Assembly (NCBI GenBank): GCA_012861695.1
Contig: JAAOOA010000583.1
Location: forward strand, 57,501 to 121,500
Length of the DNA stretch: 64,000 nt
Direction of reading: 5' to 3'
Source: Trematomus loennbergii
Lineage: Eukaryota; Chordata; Actinopteri; Perciformes; Nototheniidae
In this document: piece by piece, positions 50,767 to 63,940 of the stretch
Layout: each line of letters begins with the position of its first letter
How positions within the stretch are numbered: the stretch's first letter is position 1
Made by a program: the position numbers and the translations under genes
The notes under the pieces: model-generated
Databases searched by the model: none
What the model saw: the letters and a program-made list of their open reading frames with translations, nothing else
Told to the model about the DNA's origin: nothing

Positions 50767-53700
50767 GGTTGGGGGTCCTGACGAGTTCGCAACCTACATC
50801 TATTGTAGCCCCAATTTGAGCCGTTTTTTGATTCCTGCTAGACTTTGTTTCAACGCTCAGACATTGCCCCTTTCTGCTCTCGTTGACTCTGGTGCGAGAT
50901 AGCTTTGTGGACTGTGAACTAGCCAAACAGCTGGGGTTACATTTGGAAACTCTTACGGAACCTTTGACTGCATATGCTTTAAATGGGAAAAGCATTTCTA
51001 AAGTCACACAGCAGACACAACCCTTAACCCTGTTTATTTCTGGTAATCACAGAGAGGAGATTCAACTGAAGGTTATTTCCTCACCAGCAACCCCTTTGGT
51101 TCTTGGATACCCATGGCTTCGCACCCACAATCCACATATTGATTGGGCTGGAGGAAGAATCATGGAATGGAGCCAGTCGTGCCACCTTCACTGTTTACAG
51201 TCTGCTGTGCCTCCCGTCCTGTCGAACCTAAGTCTGCTCCTTGTGTCTCTACTGAAGTTGACTTGTCTGGTGTTCCTGAAGTTTACCACAGCCTGAGTGG
51301 GGTCTTCAACAAGGAGAAAGCTCTCTCTCTCCCTCCGCATCGTCCCTATGATTGTCCCATCAATCTGCTGCCTGGAGCTCCTTTACCCACCAGCAGGCTT
51401 TATAATCTGTCTCGGCCTGAAAGAGAGTCCATGGAGAGATACATCGGTGACTCCCTTGCTTCTGGGATAATTCGTCCTTCTTCCTCTCCTCTGGGTGCTG
51501 GGTTTTCTTCGTGGACAAAAAGGATAAGTCTCTCCGACCCTGTATTGACTTTCGTGGGCTAAATAACATTACAGTAAAAACAAGTACCCACTTCCCCTGA
51601 TAAACTCAGCCTTTGAACCTCTCCAAGGTGCCACCATCTTCTCCAAGCTCGACCTCAGGAATGCTTACCACCTTGTTCGAATTCGCCAAGGAGATGAGTG
51701 GAAGACAGCTTTCAACACTCCCCTGGTCACTTTGAATATCTGGTCATGCCCTTTGGACTCTCTAATGCCCCCGCTGTTTTCCAGGCCCTGGTTAATGATG
51801 TCCTACGAGACTTCCTTAACCGATTCGTGTTTGTCTACATTGACGACATCTTGATTTTTTCCACGAGTCTGGAGGAACATCAGGACCACGTCAGTCAGGT
51901 GTTACAAAGGCTGCTGAGAACAAGCTGTTCGTCAAGGCTGAGAAGTGCGAGTTTCACCAGGAGCGGGTCAGCTTCCTGGGATATATCATCAGGCAAGGCA
52001 AGTTGGAGCTGATCCAGGAAAGATCCTAGCTGTCTCCGAGTGGCCAGTCCCCACTACTAGGAAGGAGTTGCAGAGGTTCCTGGGTTTTGCTAACTTCTAT
52101 CGCCGGTTCATCAGGAACTATAGCAAGGTAGCTGCTCCTCTCTCCAGTCTCACTTCTGTCAAATCAAGTTTTCCTGGACTACAGATGCTAACAAGGCATT
52201 TCTTCTCCTCAAATCCTTGTTCACTTCTGCCCCCATACTCATCAGCCTGACTCAAGCAGGCAGTTTGTGGTAGAGGTAGATGCATCTGACATCGGGGTTG
52301 GCGCTGTTCTGTCTCAGACTGCAGGGCCAGACAACAAGCTTCACCCATGTGCTTTCTTCTCTCGCCGTCTTTCCCCAGCTGAGAGAAATTATGATGTGGG
52401 CAACAGAGAGCTGCTGGCGGTGAAGATGGCGTTGGAGGAGTGGCGACACTGGCTAGAGGGCAGCGAGCAGCCATTCCTTGTTTGGACTGACCACAAAAAC
52501 CTGGAGTACATTCAGTCTGCTAAACGGCTAAACTCCCGACAGGCCAGGTGGGCCCTCTTTTTTGGTCGTTTCAACTTTCTCTTACTTATCGTCCTGGTTC
52601 CAAGAATACTAAGCCCGACGCCCTGTCCAGGTCGTTTTCGTCTGAGGGATCAGTAACCTCTTTTGACTCTATTCTACCCCTGAGCTGTGTTGTGGGTGGC
52701 CTCACCTGGGAGATCAGTAACTCCATCCAGGAGGCGCTATTGGAGAACCGGACCCTGGTGTGGTCCGCCAAGCCGTCAGTTTGTCCCCAACTCGGTCCGC
52801 TCTCAAGTCCTGCAGTGGGTCCACTGCTCCCGTTTCGCAAATCATCCTGGTGCCAACCGCACACTCTCTCTTCTCCAGAGACGTTTTTGGTGGCCAACAA
52901 TGGATAGGGACACTAAGGAGTACGTTTCTGCCTGTACTACATGTGCTAGGAGCAAGGCCTCTCATCAGAGACCTGCAGGATTGCTTCAGCCCCTTCCAAT
53001 CCCTAGTCGACCTTGGTCTCACATAGCTCTGGACTTTGTCACTGGCCTACCTCCCTCTCAGGGAACACAACCATACTTACTGTTGTAGACCGTTTTTCTA
53101 AATGTGCCCATTTTGTTGCTCTGCCGAAGCTCCCCTCAGCCCTGGAGACCTCCCAGCTTCTCACCCTGCATGTTTTCCGCCTGCATGGTATCCCGGCAGA
53201 CATCGTCTCCGACCGTGGTCCTCAATTCACCTCCCAGGTCTGGAAGACTTTTTGTCAATCTCTCGGTGCATCAGTCAGTCTGACTTCAGGTTATCACCCC
53301 CAGTCAAACGGCCAAACTGAAAGGGCTAATCAGGATTTGGAATCTGCTCTCCGTTGTGTTGCCAACCATAACCAGTCAACCTGGAGTTCCCATCTACCGT
53401 GGATTGAGTATTCCCACAATGCTCTCACCTCTTCTGCGACTGGTGTCTCTCCCTTCGAAGCCTCCTTAGGGTACCAGCCACCCCTGTTTCCTGAAGAGGA
53501 GAATGAGTTGTCTGTTCCATCCGTCCAACAACACATTCTGCGTTGCCGTAAGGTTTGGAGGGACACTCGCTCAGCCCTTCTTCGGACTTCCTCCAGGAAT
53601 CAGAAATCTGCTAATCGCCACAGACATGTCGCTCCCCCTTATGCCCCTGGACAGTCAGTTTGGTTGTCTTCTAAGGATGTTCCCCTCCTTACGGAGTCGA

Positions 53701-54099
53701 AGAAGTTGTCCCCTCGGTTCATTGGTCCTTTTCCATTGAACGCATCATCAACCCCTCTGCTGTTCGTTTGAAGCTCCCCAGGACTATGAAGATTCATCCA
53801 ACGTTTCATGTTTCCCAGATCAAGCCAGTCCACACAGTGACCTGTGCCCTCCAACCATTCCCCCTCCTCCCCCCCGAGTCATCGATGATCATCCTGCCTA
53901 CACCGTGCGTCGGCTTATGGATGTCAGACGCCGGGGCAGGGGCTTTCAGTACTGGTTGATTGGGAGGGTTACAACCTGGAGGAACGTTGCTGGGTGCCTC
54001 GGTCACGCATCATGGACCCTGTCATGGTGAGGGAGTTCCACAGGCACCCTGACAAGCCTGGTGGTCGCCAGGAGGCTCCCGTTGAGGGGGGGGTACTGT
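50767..54099 (+). pseudogene. Gypsy pol: protease, reverse transcriptase, RNase H, integrase, chromodomain
   Basis: Protease LVDSGA at ~50882. Reverse transcriptase with [20 protein letters not shown] (~51648), [16 protein letters not shown] and the catalytic YIDD (~51835). RNase H with [17 protein letters not shown] (~52268) and [10 protein letters not shown]. Integrase zinc finger (HPGANRTLS...CTTC, ~52845-52950), then catalytic Asp in LDFVTG (~53030), Asp in DRGPQFTS (~53213) and Glu in [12 protein letters not shown] (~53310). The chromodomain ([19 protein letters not shown]) is at ~53900. At least eight single-base breaks scatter the frame, mostly deletions, while the codons between them look intact. 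Confidence 0.88.
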
Positions 54100-54810
54100 G
54101 AGGATTTGCAGTATCTCCCTCCTTCTTCTCTTCTTTGTTTTATGTTTGTTATGTTCGTTCTGTCTGTCTGTGTGTCTGTCTCCCTGGCTGGGTGTGGCTG
54201 ACCCACTTCTGATTCCCGCCAACTCACCTCCGCAGCTGCTGCTCATCATCCTGATTACACTACTCACCTTCACCTGCTTATATGCCCGGTCCTCTCATCC
54301 AGTATTCACCAGTTCGTCGTTTCACCTCGCTGGTAATTCGACTTGGTACATGTAGTTTATGGTAAAACTAACTCTCTGTGTTCCTGCCAATCTAACCTTT
54401 GTTTCTCCGTCAGAATCCATCTGCCTACTCCTCTGCCTGCCACATCCAGCCACGTACCTCTCGTCTGAGTATCTCCGTGCTTCCACGCACACCAGCTCCA
54501 ACTTGTCAACTATCGCCAGCTCTGGATCCCCGGCTTTCCTCGCCAGTGAACCTTCGTGCTTCCACGCACACCAGCTCCTTCCTGTCAACTCGCCAGCTCT
54601 GGTTCCCCGGCTCTCCTCGCCAGAGTATCTCCGTGCTTATCCGCACCACTCAGTTGACAAACCCTGGCTTTGGTTTATTGGATATTAAATCCCTCGTCTG
54701 ACTCTTATAAGGTTTTTGGTTAATAAACCTTTTCTACCTCAAAAGCTCTGTTTCATCGTCCTGTGTTCAGCATTGTGAGTTCACTCCTGTAGCTACCGAT
54801 GAGCGTAACA
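54097..54810 (+). repeat. 3' LTR of gypsy element
   Basis: 714 bp, uninterrupted, ending GAGCGTAACA. It serves as the reference for the split 5' copy. Confidence 0.93.
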
Positions 54811-54881
54811 CACTCCAATCTGAGTAGCGCGACAGTACGCTCATCGACGGCCGAAATCGGCTTGGTATGTCAGGGCCTTAA

Positions 54882-55446
54882 GTTAAAGTCACACAGTAGG
54901 TCTTGTTAACGAGCTGAGAGTCTACAACAAGCTTCATTTGTTATTGCTGACAATGTTTACCATTTCCACATAAAGATCGTGAGTCATTGCTTATCAAGAA
55001 ACAGGAACTCAACCTTGAACACGCAAAACTCTTGTCTGTTCTCACTGTTCCCACTTAGTAAATACAGTAATGTTCATACTTATTTTTGAAGAGGAAGCAA
55101 TAGAACCATTTCTGATTTGAAGGTATTTCGAGGAAATTCTAGTAAGTACTAATACTTGGTTTTTCTTACATTTTCTTACGTTTTATTTATAATTTCTTCA
55201 TTTAACTTTGTTAAACTATGTTTTATTATTGAAAAATAATTTGAGTTGCAACATTACAACTCTCTACCATGTAAAGACAGCTATGGGGTGTGCATTTAGA
55301 TATAAATGGATGTGGGGAGAGTACAAATGATCTGTATTAAGACAAAGAACGTGCTCTGTTTGGGGGTTTTGTCTCTCTGAAAACTTAGCCTTTAATTTGT
55401 AAACTCTGCTCATCTCTGAGGGTGTCTGCTTGGTCTTAGGGGTAAG
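54882..55446 (+). promoter_or_regulatory. DNase promoter copy P2 (TATA degenerate)
   Basis: It continues the P2 sequence interrupted at 43282. TACAAAT at 55323 replaces TATAAAT. The exon ends at 55446 before GTAAGAATA. No DNase coding exon follows before P3. Confidence 0.65.
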
Positions 55447-56539
55447 GTAAGAATATCTTTAACTCGGAAAAGGCTTGTAGTAGTTGTTCATTTGGTTAGA
55501 TATTTATATGAAAGTAAAACTCCCTAAGGTTAAAGCTATACTTTACTTTTGACATATCTTGGTGTTTGACATTGGCTTGGTTTTGTTTGATGATCTGTTA
55601 TATGACCTGCACTTTGCTCGATTTATGATGTGTGGCTTTTGGGATGATCAGTTTTTTAGATTGTTAAATTGGCCCTCTAAAGTAAGGATAGGGACTGGGA
55701 TCTGACACAGGGTTTCTCCTGCAGGAGTAGTTTATTTACGGCTCCAGAGGTCTACCATCTCAGCAACACTCTACTCAAGACACGGTCCTTTAGTGCCTGA
55801 ATTTAGTGATATACTGTAATGGCAGCTGGTTGATGAGCCACGCTGAGATTAGCTTCCCTAAGCAAACTGAATTTCTAATGATTGATCATGAAAGTGTTCT
55901 CAAAGCTGGTAAAGGTGCAGCTTGTTTTAAAGGAATAGTTTGAAAGCAGCTTTCTGAAAACACCAAGCACAAAACCCTAATAAGGTTGAGGTCTCACTAG
56001 ATAATATATTCATAGAAAAGCCTTGGAGCTCAAGGGGAATGGCTCAATGTGAGGCTGGATCCAAACTGAACTATAAGCTGCTGTTAATAAACATTTCAAA
56101 CGTGATTTGTCTGACTGAAATGGAGTTCAGTCAAGTTGAGCTGAAATGATTCATTTACACGACACATGCCTTAACCCCTCATACCACCAACCCAACACAA
56201 TCTGTGCGCTTGCTGTTCAGAAAAGTCACCACACTGGAGTGTCCTATGCCTTTTCCTATTTAAGTTATTATCTATTATCAACAAATATAAAAAAAACCTA
56301 CTGACATCAACTTGAACTCAGATATAACCCAGTCTCTGGATAATAGACTATATCCATCTCTTGTGACGAACCATTAACAGAACATTATAAGAAGAAGCTG
56401 TTCCAAAATGTATTATTGATTCAGACTCAAACACTAAGTTAAAGTGATTACGTGTTATTCATAATTTCTTCATTTAACTGTGTTTTTGTATTGAAAAATA
56501 TAGAGTGTTGCAACAATGACAACTCACTTCCAAGTAAAG
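55447..56539 (+). other. Intron-like and duplicated sequence between P2 and P3
   Basis: Begins like the introns after P0, P1 and P3 ('ccctaaggttaaagct'). 55998-56205 repeats 36650-36855. 55884-55925 ('atcatgaaagtgttctcaaa') is repeated at 61125. No coding exon is seen. Confidence 0.65.
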
Positions 56540-56706
56540 ACAACTAAGGGGTGTGGAATTAGATAGAAAGGGAGTGGGGAGGTGGGGAGGGTATAAATGC
56601 TCTGTGTTAAGGCAGCTGGCTGATTTGGTTCTTACTTTTGAACTTCGGTCTCTCTGAGAAACCTAACCTCTATTTTGTGAACTCTGCTCATCTCCTGGGA
56701 GTAAGG
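56540..56706 (+). promoter_or_regulatory. DNase gene 2 promoter P3 and non-coding first exon
   Basis: TATAAAT at 56592, expected start near 56622, exon end 56706 before GTAAGAATA. Same layout as P1. It would splice to the acceptor 'gttagtcccag' just before the ATG at 61790. Confidence 0.7.
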
Positions 56707-57490
56707 TAAGAATACCCTTAACTCAGAAAAGCCTTGCAGAAGTTGTATATTGTGTTTAAAGTGTACATGAAAGTGAAAACACCCTAAGGTTAAAGCTGTG
56801 CTTTCATTAGGACATATCTTGGTTTTTGATATTAGCTTGGTTTTCTTTGATGTTCTGTTATATGCAGGGGTGTAGTGATCATTCAGAAGTACTGGAGCGA
56901 ACCTATGATTTTGGAGCTTATGTAACTACTGTCCAGAGGTGGGAGAATAACTCAGATCTTGTACTTAAAAGTAAAAGTACCAGTGTGTATGCATACTCTG
57001 TTACAGTAAAAGTCCTGCATTAATGTTACTCAAGTTAATAGAAAAGTATTAGCATCAAAATATAAATAAATATAAACAGTCCAGACAGAATGGTCAAAGC
57101 GTGGTCAGTTAATAATTATAAACTAATGAATAAATGTGTGTGATTCTTACAGTACCTGCTGCCCACAGATAACAGTATGAGAACGCTCCTTCACTGATCA
57201 CTGAATGAACCACTACAGCTGACCCAATTCATTATCTTTTTTAAAGAAATGATAGTATCTTCCTGATGTTAAATCTGTCTGTCTTTGTGTAGAAGTGCAT
57301 TGTGTCTGAATACAATAGGTGAAATCAACAATGAAGACACAAGTTAAGAACAAATTGAATCATGCAGGTACTGTAGATCAGCTGTAAATAAGACAGACTA
57401 TTCTAAGTGCTGCAGAGACATTAGAAAGACAGTAATGTTGCATCACTTTAGAGTTCATGGGGAACTCACCTGGAGGAAAACATGAATACT
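56707..57490 (+). other. Intron 1 of DNase gene 2, first part
   Basis: Aligned with 31280-31920 downstream of P1. Contains the left part of the hAT-type repeat (56935-57050). No coding sequence. Confidence 0.65.
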
Positions 57491-57948
57491 GTGGTGCGTT
57501 TTAATCCGTGTCTACATTTAATAGCCTCCTCTCTGTCGGGTTGTGGGTTTTGACGCGCCTCTCTTTGTTTCCAAACAAATGTAGCGGAGATCGTTGTTGA
57601 ATCAGATGAGCTTTATTCATTGGTCCAGACGGCATAGAAACAGGAAGACACATTTCCTCGCTTCATAGCAACTAAGTTATCAGTATCCAAAAAAGAACAA
57701 AAAGAACACGATCAAAACACTTCCCCGTCTCATCACAATCAGCTGTGTCCAATTAAGCTGCAATATATAGGCATTTAGCCGTGCACGTGATACCTGACGG
57801 ACATTTGACAACAAATAAGTGAGCCTTAAATTAATAACTTTTAAACCATGTGACTCACAAAAATAAATGATTAAGAGTAATCTAAATCTTTATATTATTA
57901 TTAAGCCTAACATTCAGACCATAGTAATGAATGAAAATGGCTCTAATA
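57491..57948. mobile_element. Insertion in gene 2 intron 1, possible solo LTR
   Basis: Absent from the matching place after P1 (31925). Flanked by AATACT at 57485-57490 and 57949-57954. On the minus strand it contains AATAAAGCTCATCTG, suited to an LTR polyadenylation site, and ends CACCACA. TG...CA ends and the duplication do not coincide perfectly, so the LTR call is tentative. Confidence 0.5.
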
Positions 57949-58139
57949 AATACTTTCAGATGTAAAAAGCAGGTGGATAAATGTCGTGGAGGAAATAGAA
58001 CAATACTGGCTTTTGGATGTAGTGGAGTAGAAATGTAAAAAAGTCAATTGTACTTCAGGACATTGCCTGAGTAAATGTTTAATATTTTTAACTATATAAA
58101 ACATGTGGTTTCTTAATTAGTTTTTATACTGTATTAACT

Positions 58140-58352
58140 TTGCTAACTATTTGAAGTTCACTTGTTTTGTATTTTAAAGTAATGCTCATATGGATGTAGC
58201 TTAAATGTATTTGTTGTGTCTTTGTAGCTCTTACGTTGGTTTTTGGAGTTTTCAATAAATTAGAAATCATCAGTCTAGTGTACGACCATCTTTCGGAGGG
58301 ATATGCTACAGTTTATATAATAAAATATCGATACTTCGTCCGTGTATAAATA
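58140..58352 (-). repeat. Inverted repeat partner 2 (with 37748-37985)
   Basis: Reverse complement of the segment 20 kb upstream, joined to different sequence at both ends. Confidence 0.75.
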
Positions 58353-58659
58353 CACATGCGAGTCAGAAACCAAGTTCATATCTTTGATGAAAGATGGGTA
58401 AATTACAGCACACAAAACATTTATAATGACCAGGTGAACATATGAAAAGGATCAAAGAGCATGCGCCCTTAAGCCACGCCCCCGAGCTCCCACTCTCAGC
58501 TCAGTAGAATGAATGGAGACAGAAAATAAATCTAGATGCGGCTTTTAGTGCATTTTACAACTTTAAGGACCTAATGATTCTAATAAGGGCTATAAAGTAG
58601 TTCATACTGGGTCGTTTAATTATCCGCTGATTTACAGACGTCTCTTCCCAATGTTAGTC

Positions 58660-59055
58660 TATAGCCGCTTTCACACCAAGTACTTTGATATCGATTTTGT
58701 TTACTGGCAGGCCGCAAACAACTTCACAGCGTATACTGCACCTGAAGTCCCAGGCCGGAAGTCCCCGGAGTTGGGGACTGGCTTCAGTAGAAGCTGCTGG
58801 GACTCCCAGCTAATGCCACAAATACAATGGCGGCTTCACAAAACTTTTCAGAGTTTTACGGGGCGTGGTTTGCAATTCGCCCAGCCAATCAGAAATGGGA
58901 ACTTGTTTCTCCCCAGGAAAGTACCTGCTCTCTAGCAGGGACTGAAAAGGGGGGGGGGGAGTTCTCATGAACTAAGTTCTTTTTGGTGTGAACGCAAAAT
59001 CCCAGGAACTATCGGAACTAAAAGGGAAAAGTACTCCTATGTGAAAGTGCCTAAT
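58660..59055. mobile_element. Putative ~390-bp MITE
   Basis: Inverted ends TAGCCGCTTTCACAC and, reversed, TAGGCACTTTCAC, a pattern common to fish PIF/Harbinger-type MITEs. The 94-residue frame across it is not a gene. Target duplication not resolved. Confidence 0.5.
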
Positions 59056-59855
59056 GGGGAAAAGTCTTTCTGGGCCCATTGACGTCACGGACTGATACGG
59101 AAATTGTAGTACCGCCATTTGGACACAACGAATATTTTCATCTGAGTCCGCCGCACTTCCTGGGGGCTTGATAAAAAACTAGCTTCAGGATAACAGCTGG
59201 GTGTTTACTTCCGGGTTGTGGCTGCTGCGTGATGACGTGGTGCGTAAGGCGTTTTCTTCTGGGGTATAACGTGCTTTTTGTCGCCACCTACTGGGAAGAA
59301 TAGAGAACAGGCTATAATATAAAACCACTAATCCATAATATAATTTAAAATGAACTTTAAGTTTCAACATCTTAAATTACTGTTTTGCAAGCATCATACA
59401 CTACAAAGAAGATACTAATTTATTACAAATTAGTAAATTAGAATACTACATTTAAAGTAAAATTGGTTGAATGACAGTTGCTCTATTTTGAATTAAAAAA
59501 AAAATATATAAATATTTATACAAATATAGGAAGTGTAATTTAACTATTTGCAATAAAATAAATAATAATGACTTAATCATTAAAATAGAAGTTAAGTAAA
59601 AATGCGTACGTTGTACATTAATATAAAACAACAATAATGATGTTTAAATGTGTATAGTGTACAGTATATACAGAGGTGTATCAGAATTATAATGACAGAT
59701 AGTAAATGCCTCAATGAGTATTACAACAACTCTTACACAATGTCTGTGTAAATTATTTAAAACAAAATGTAAGGTGTGTAACTTAAGGAAATTTGCCTGA
59801 AACGTATTTTTTCTCCACGTTGAGTTTTACTCTCTCTCTTTCTCTCTTTCCAAAT
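59056..59855. other. Intronic AT-rich sequence, no feature seen
   Basis: 59400-59780 is AT-rich and without coding potential. Nothing recognisable. Confidence 0.5.
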
Positions 59856-59863
59856 CCAGACCT

Positions 59864-59913
59864 TTACGAGGATCTGTGAGCTGAACTGATATCACACTCA
59901 AGACACTTCAACG
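59864..59913 (+). other. Candidate alternative non-coding exon upstream of DNase gene 2
   Basis: A strong acceptor (pyrimidine-rich 'tctctctttctctctttcc...cag') precedes 50 bases ending AAC|GTGAGTACC, a strong donor. The hAT element begins 29 bp beyond. No counterpart is recognised near gene 1. Confidence 0.35.
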
Positions 59914-59941
59914 TGAGTACCTTTTGATTTGCAAATATATT

Positions 59942-61451
59942 CAGGTGGGAGAAGTACTCAGGTCTTGTACTTGAGTAAAAGTAGAAGTACTCAGGTCTTG
60001 TTCTTGAGTAAAAGTAGAAGTACTCAGATCTTGTACTTGAGTAAAAGTAGAAGTACTCATATCTTGTAGTAAAAATAGAAGTACTCAGGTCTTGTACTTG
60101 AGTAAAAGTAGAAGTACTCAGATCTTGTTCTTGAGTGAAAGTAGAAGTACTCATATCTTGTAGTAAAAGTAGAAGTACTCAGATCTTGTACTTGAGTAAA
60201 AGTAGAAGTACTCAGATCTTTCTTGAGTGAAAGTAGAAGTACTCAGATCTTGTTCTTGAGTGAAAGTAGAAGTACTCATATCTTGTAGTAAAAGTAGAAG
60301 TACTCAGATCTTGTACTTGAGTAAAAGTAGAAGTACTCAGATCTTGTACTTGAGTAAAAGTAGAAGTACTCAGGTCTTGTACTTGAGTAAAAGTAGAAGT
60401 ACTCAGATCTTGTACTTGAGTAAAAGTAGAAGTACTCAGATCTTGTTCTTGAGTGAAAGTAGAAGTACTCAGATCTTGTTCTTGAGTGAAAGTAGAAGTA
60501 CTCATATATTGTAGTAAAAGTAGAAGTACTCAGATCTTGTACTTGAGTAAAAGTAGAAGTACTCAGATCTAGTACTTGAGTAAAAGTAGAAGTACTCAGA
60601 TCTTGTTCTTGAGTGAAAGTAGAAGTACTCATATCTTGTAGTAAAAGTAGAAGTACTCAGATCTTGTACTTGAGTAAAAGTAGAAGTACTCAGATCTTGT
60701 TCTTGAGTGAAAGTAGAAGTACTCAGATCTTGTTCTTGAGTGAAAGTAGAAGTACTCATATCTTGTAGTAAAAGTAGAAGTACTCAGATCTTGTACTTGA
60801 GTAAAAGTAGAAGTACTCAGATCTTGTTCTTGAGTGAAAGTAGAAGTACTCAGATCTTGTTCTTGAGTGAAAGTAGAAGTACTCATATCTTGTAGTAAAA
60901 GTAGAAGTACTCAGATCTTGTACTTGAGTAAAAGTAGAAGTACTCAGATCTTGTACTTGAGTAAAAGTAGAAGTACTCAGATCTTGTACTTGAGTAAAAG
61001 TAGAAGTACTCATATCTTGTAGTAAAAGTAGAAGTACTCAGATCTTGTACTTGAGTAAAAGTAGAAGTACTCATATCTTGTAGTAAAAGTAGAAGTACTC
61101 AGATCTTGTAGTTTTATAATGATTGATCATGAAAGTGTTCTCAAAGCTGGTAAAGGTGCAGCTAGTTTGAATGACTTTGTATACTGCAGGGTAGCTTGTG
61201 GATTTACTCCAGGTGGAACTCAAGTCTGATTTAACACTTGATTAGATTTCACATCATTCATCACATCTGAGAAGTAACTAAAGGTATTAAATACATGGAG
61301 TGGAGTAAAAGTACACCATGCCCTCTGAACTGTAGAGGAGTAGAAGTACAGAGTAGCTTAACATGGAAATACTCAAGTAAAGTACAAGTACCTCAAAATT
61401 GTACTTAAGTACAGTCTTTGAGTAAATGTACTTAGTTACTTTACAACACTG
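59942..61451. mobile_element. hAT-type non-autonomous transposon with internal satellite
   Basis: Starts CAGGTGGGAGAAGTACT and ends AAAGT-type sequence to CTG, with a perfect 8-bp duplication AATATATT (59934-59941 and 61452-61459), the hAT signature. 59950-61105 is a tandem array; 61110-61450 is unique. No transposase. Confidence 0.88.
59950..61105 (+). repeat. 33-bp satellite with 127-bp higher-order unit
   Basis: Basic unit 33 bp ('cttgagtaaaagtagaagta' plus 'ctcagatcttgta'), with shortened 28-bp members ('tcttgtagtaaaagtag'). From about 60500 the pattern 33+33+33+28 = 127 bp repeats at least four times. Frames on both strands are open because 33 is a multiple of three. Confidence 0.93.
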
Positions 61452-61639
61452 AATATATTCTCCGTAAGTGAAAGTATTTGCTTGACTCCTTCATTGTTTT
61501 TTATCTGTTGATAACACATAGGCTGACACCACTAACACGTCCTCCTAAGACGACTGAAATCTATTACAATATGTTGGAGTTCATTTTTGTTTCGTGACTT
61601 TACCACTCAGTTAAATAAAATATTACAAATATAAAATGT

Positions 61640-61755
61640 TCTTAATATAATAACTGCATTTTGACCAAAGAGGACATTGTGGGAAAACCAAAAAATCACT
61701 TTGAGTTACCTTTGTGTTTGAAAAGTGCAATATAAATAAAGTTTGATTTGATCAC
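61640..61755 (+). mobile_element. L2-type LINE 3' tail fragment
   Basis: Ends 'aatataaataaagtttgatttgatc', the usual L2 tail, about 35 bp before the coding exon acceptor of DNase gene 2. Confidence 0.6.
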
Positions 61756-61789
61756 CAAGTATTTTAAATATGTCTCTGTTAGTCCCAGG

Positions 61790-63864
<2,075 letters not shown>

Positions 63865-63888
63865 GTAATACCCAAACAAGACATACAA

Positions 63889-63889
<1 letters not shown>

Positions 63890-63938
<49 letters not shown>
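63890..63938 (+). repeat. CA microsatellite in intron 5, gene 2
   Basis: Pure (CA)n of about 48 bp, absent from intron 5 of gene 1. Confidence 0.97.

Positions 63939-63940
<2 letters not shown>

Larger units (their letters stand above)
43800..54810 (+). mobile_element. Sushi-like Ty3/gypsy retrotransposon with chromodomain
   Basis: Flanked by a perfect CACTC duplication (43795-43799 and 54811-54815). The 5' LTR is in two pieces, 43800-44400 and 49642-49747, split by an endogenous retrovirus. The 3' LTR is 54097-54810. A polypurine run GAGGGGGGGG lies just before the 3' LTR. Gag, protease, reverse transcriptase, RNase H, integrase and a C-terminal chromodomain are all recognisable, giving a chromovirus of the sushi type by motif content. 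Confidence 0.9.
43283..54878. mobile_element. PIF/Harbinger-like MITE (~580 bp) split by nested retroelements
   Basis: Ends AGGCCCTACACACCAAAC and, reversed, AGGCCCTGACATACCAAGC, flanked by TAA at 43280-43282 and 54879-54881. Other copies of the locus (25509, 56440) show the uninterrupted site 'cactaagtta', proving insertion with a 3-bp TAA duplication, the signature of PIF/Harbinger. Its own sequence is 43283-43794 plus 54816-54878; no transposase is present. Confidence 0.85.

Noticed and set aside
58651..58935. 94-residue frame
   Set aside because: Lies within a putative MITE and has no recognisable motif.
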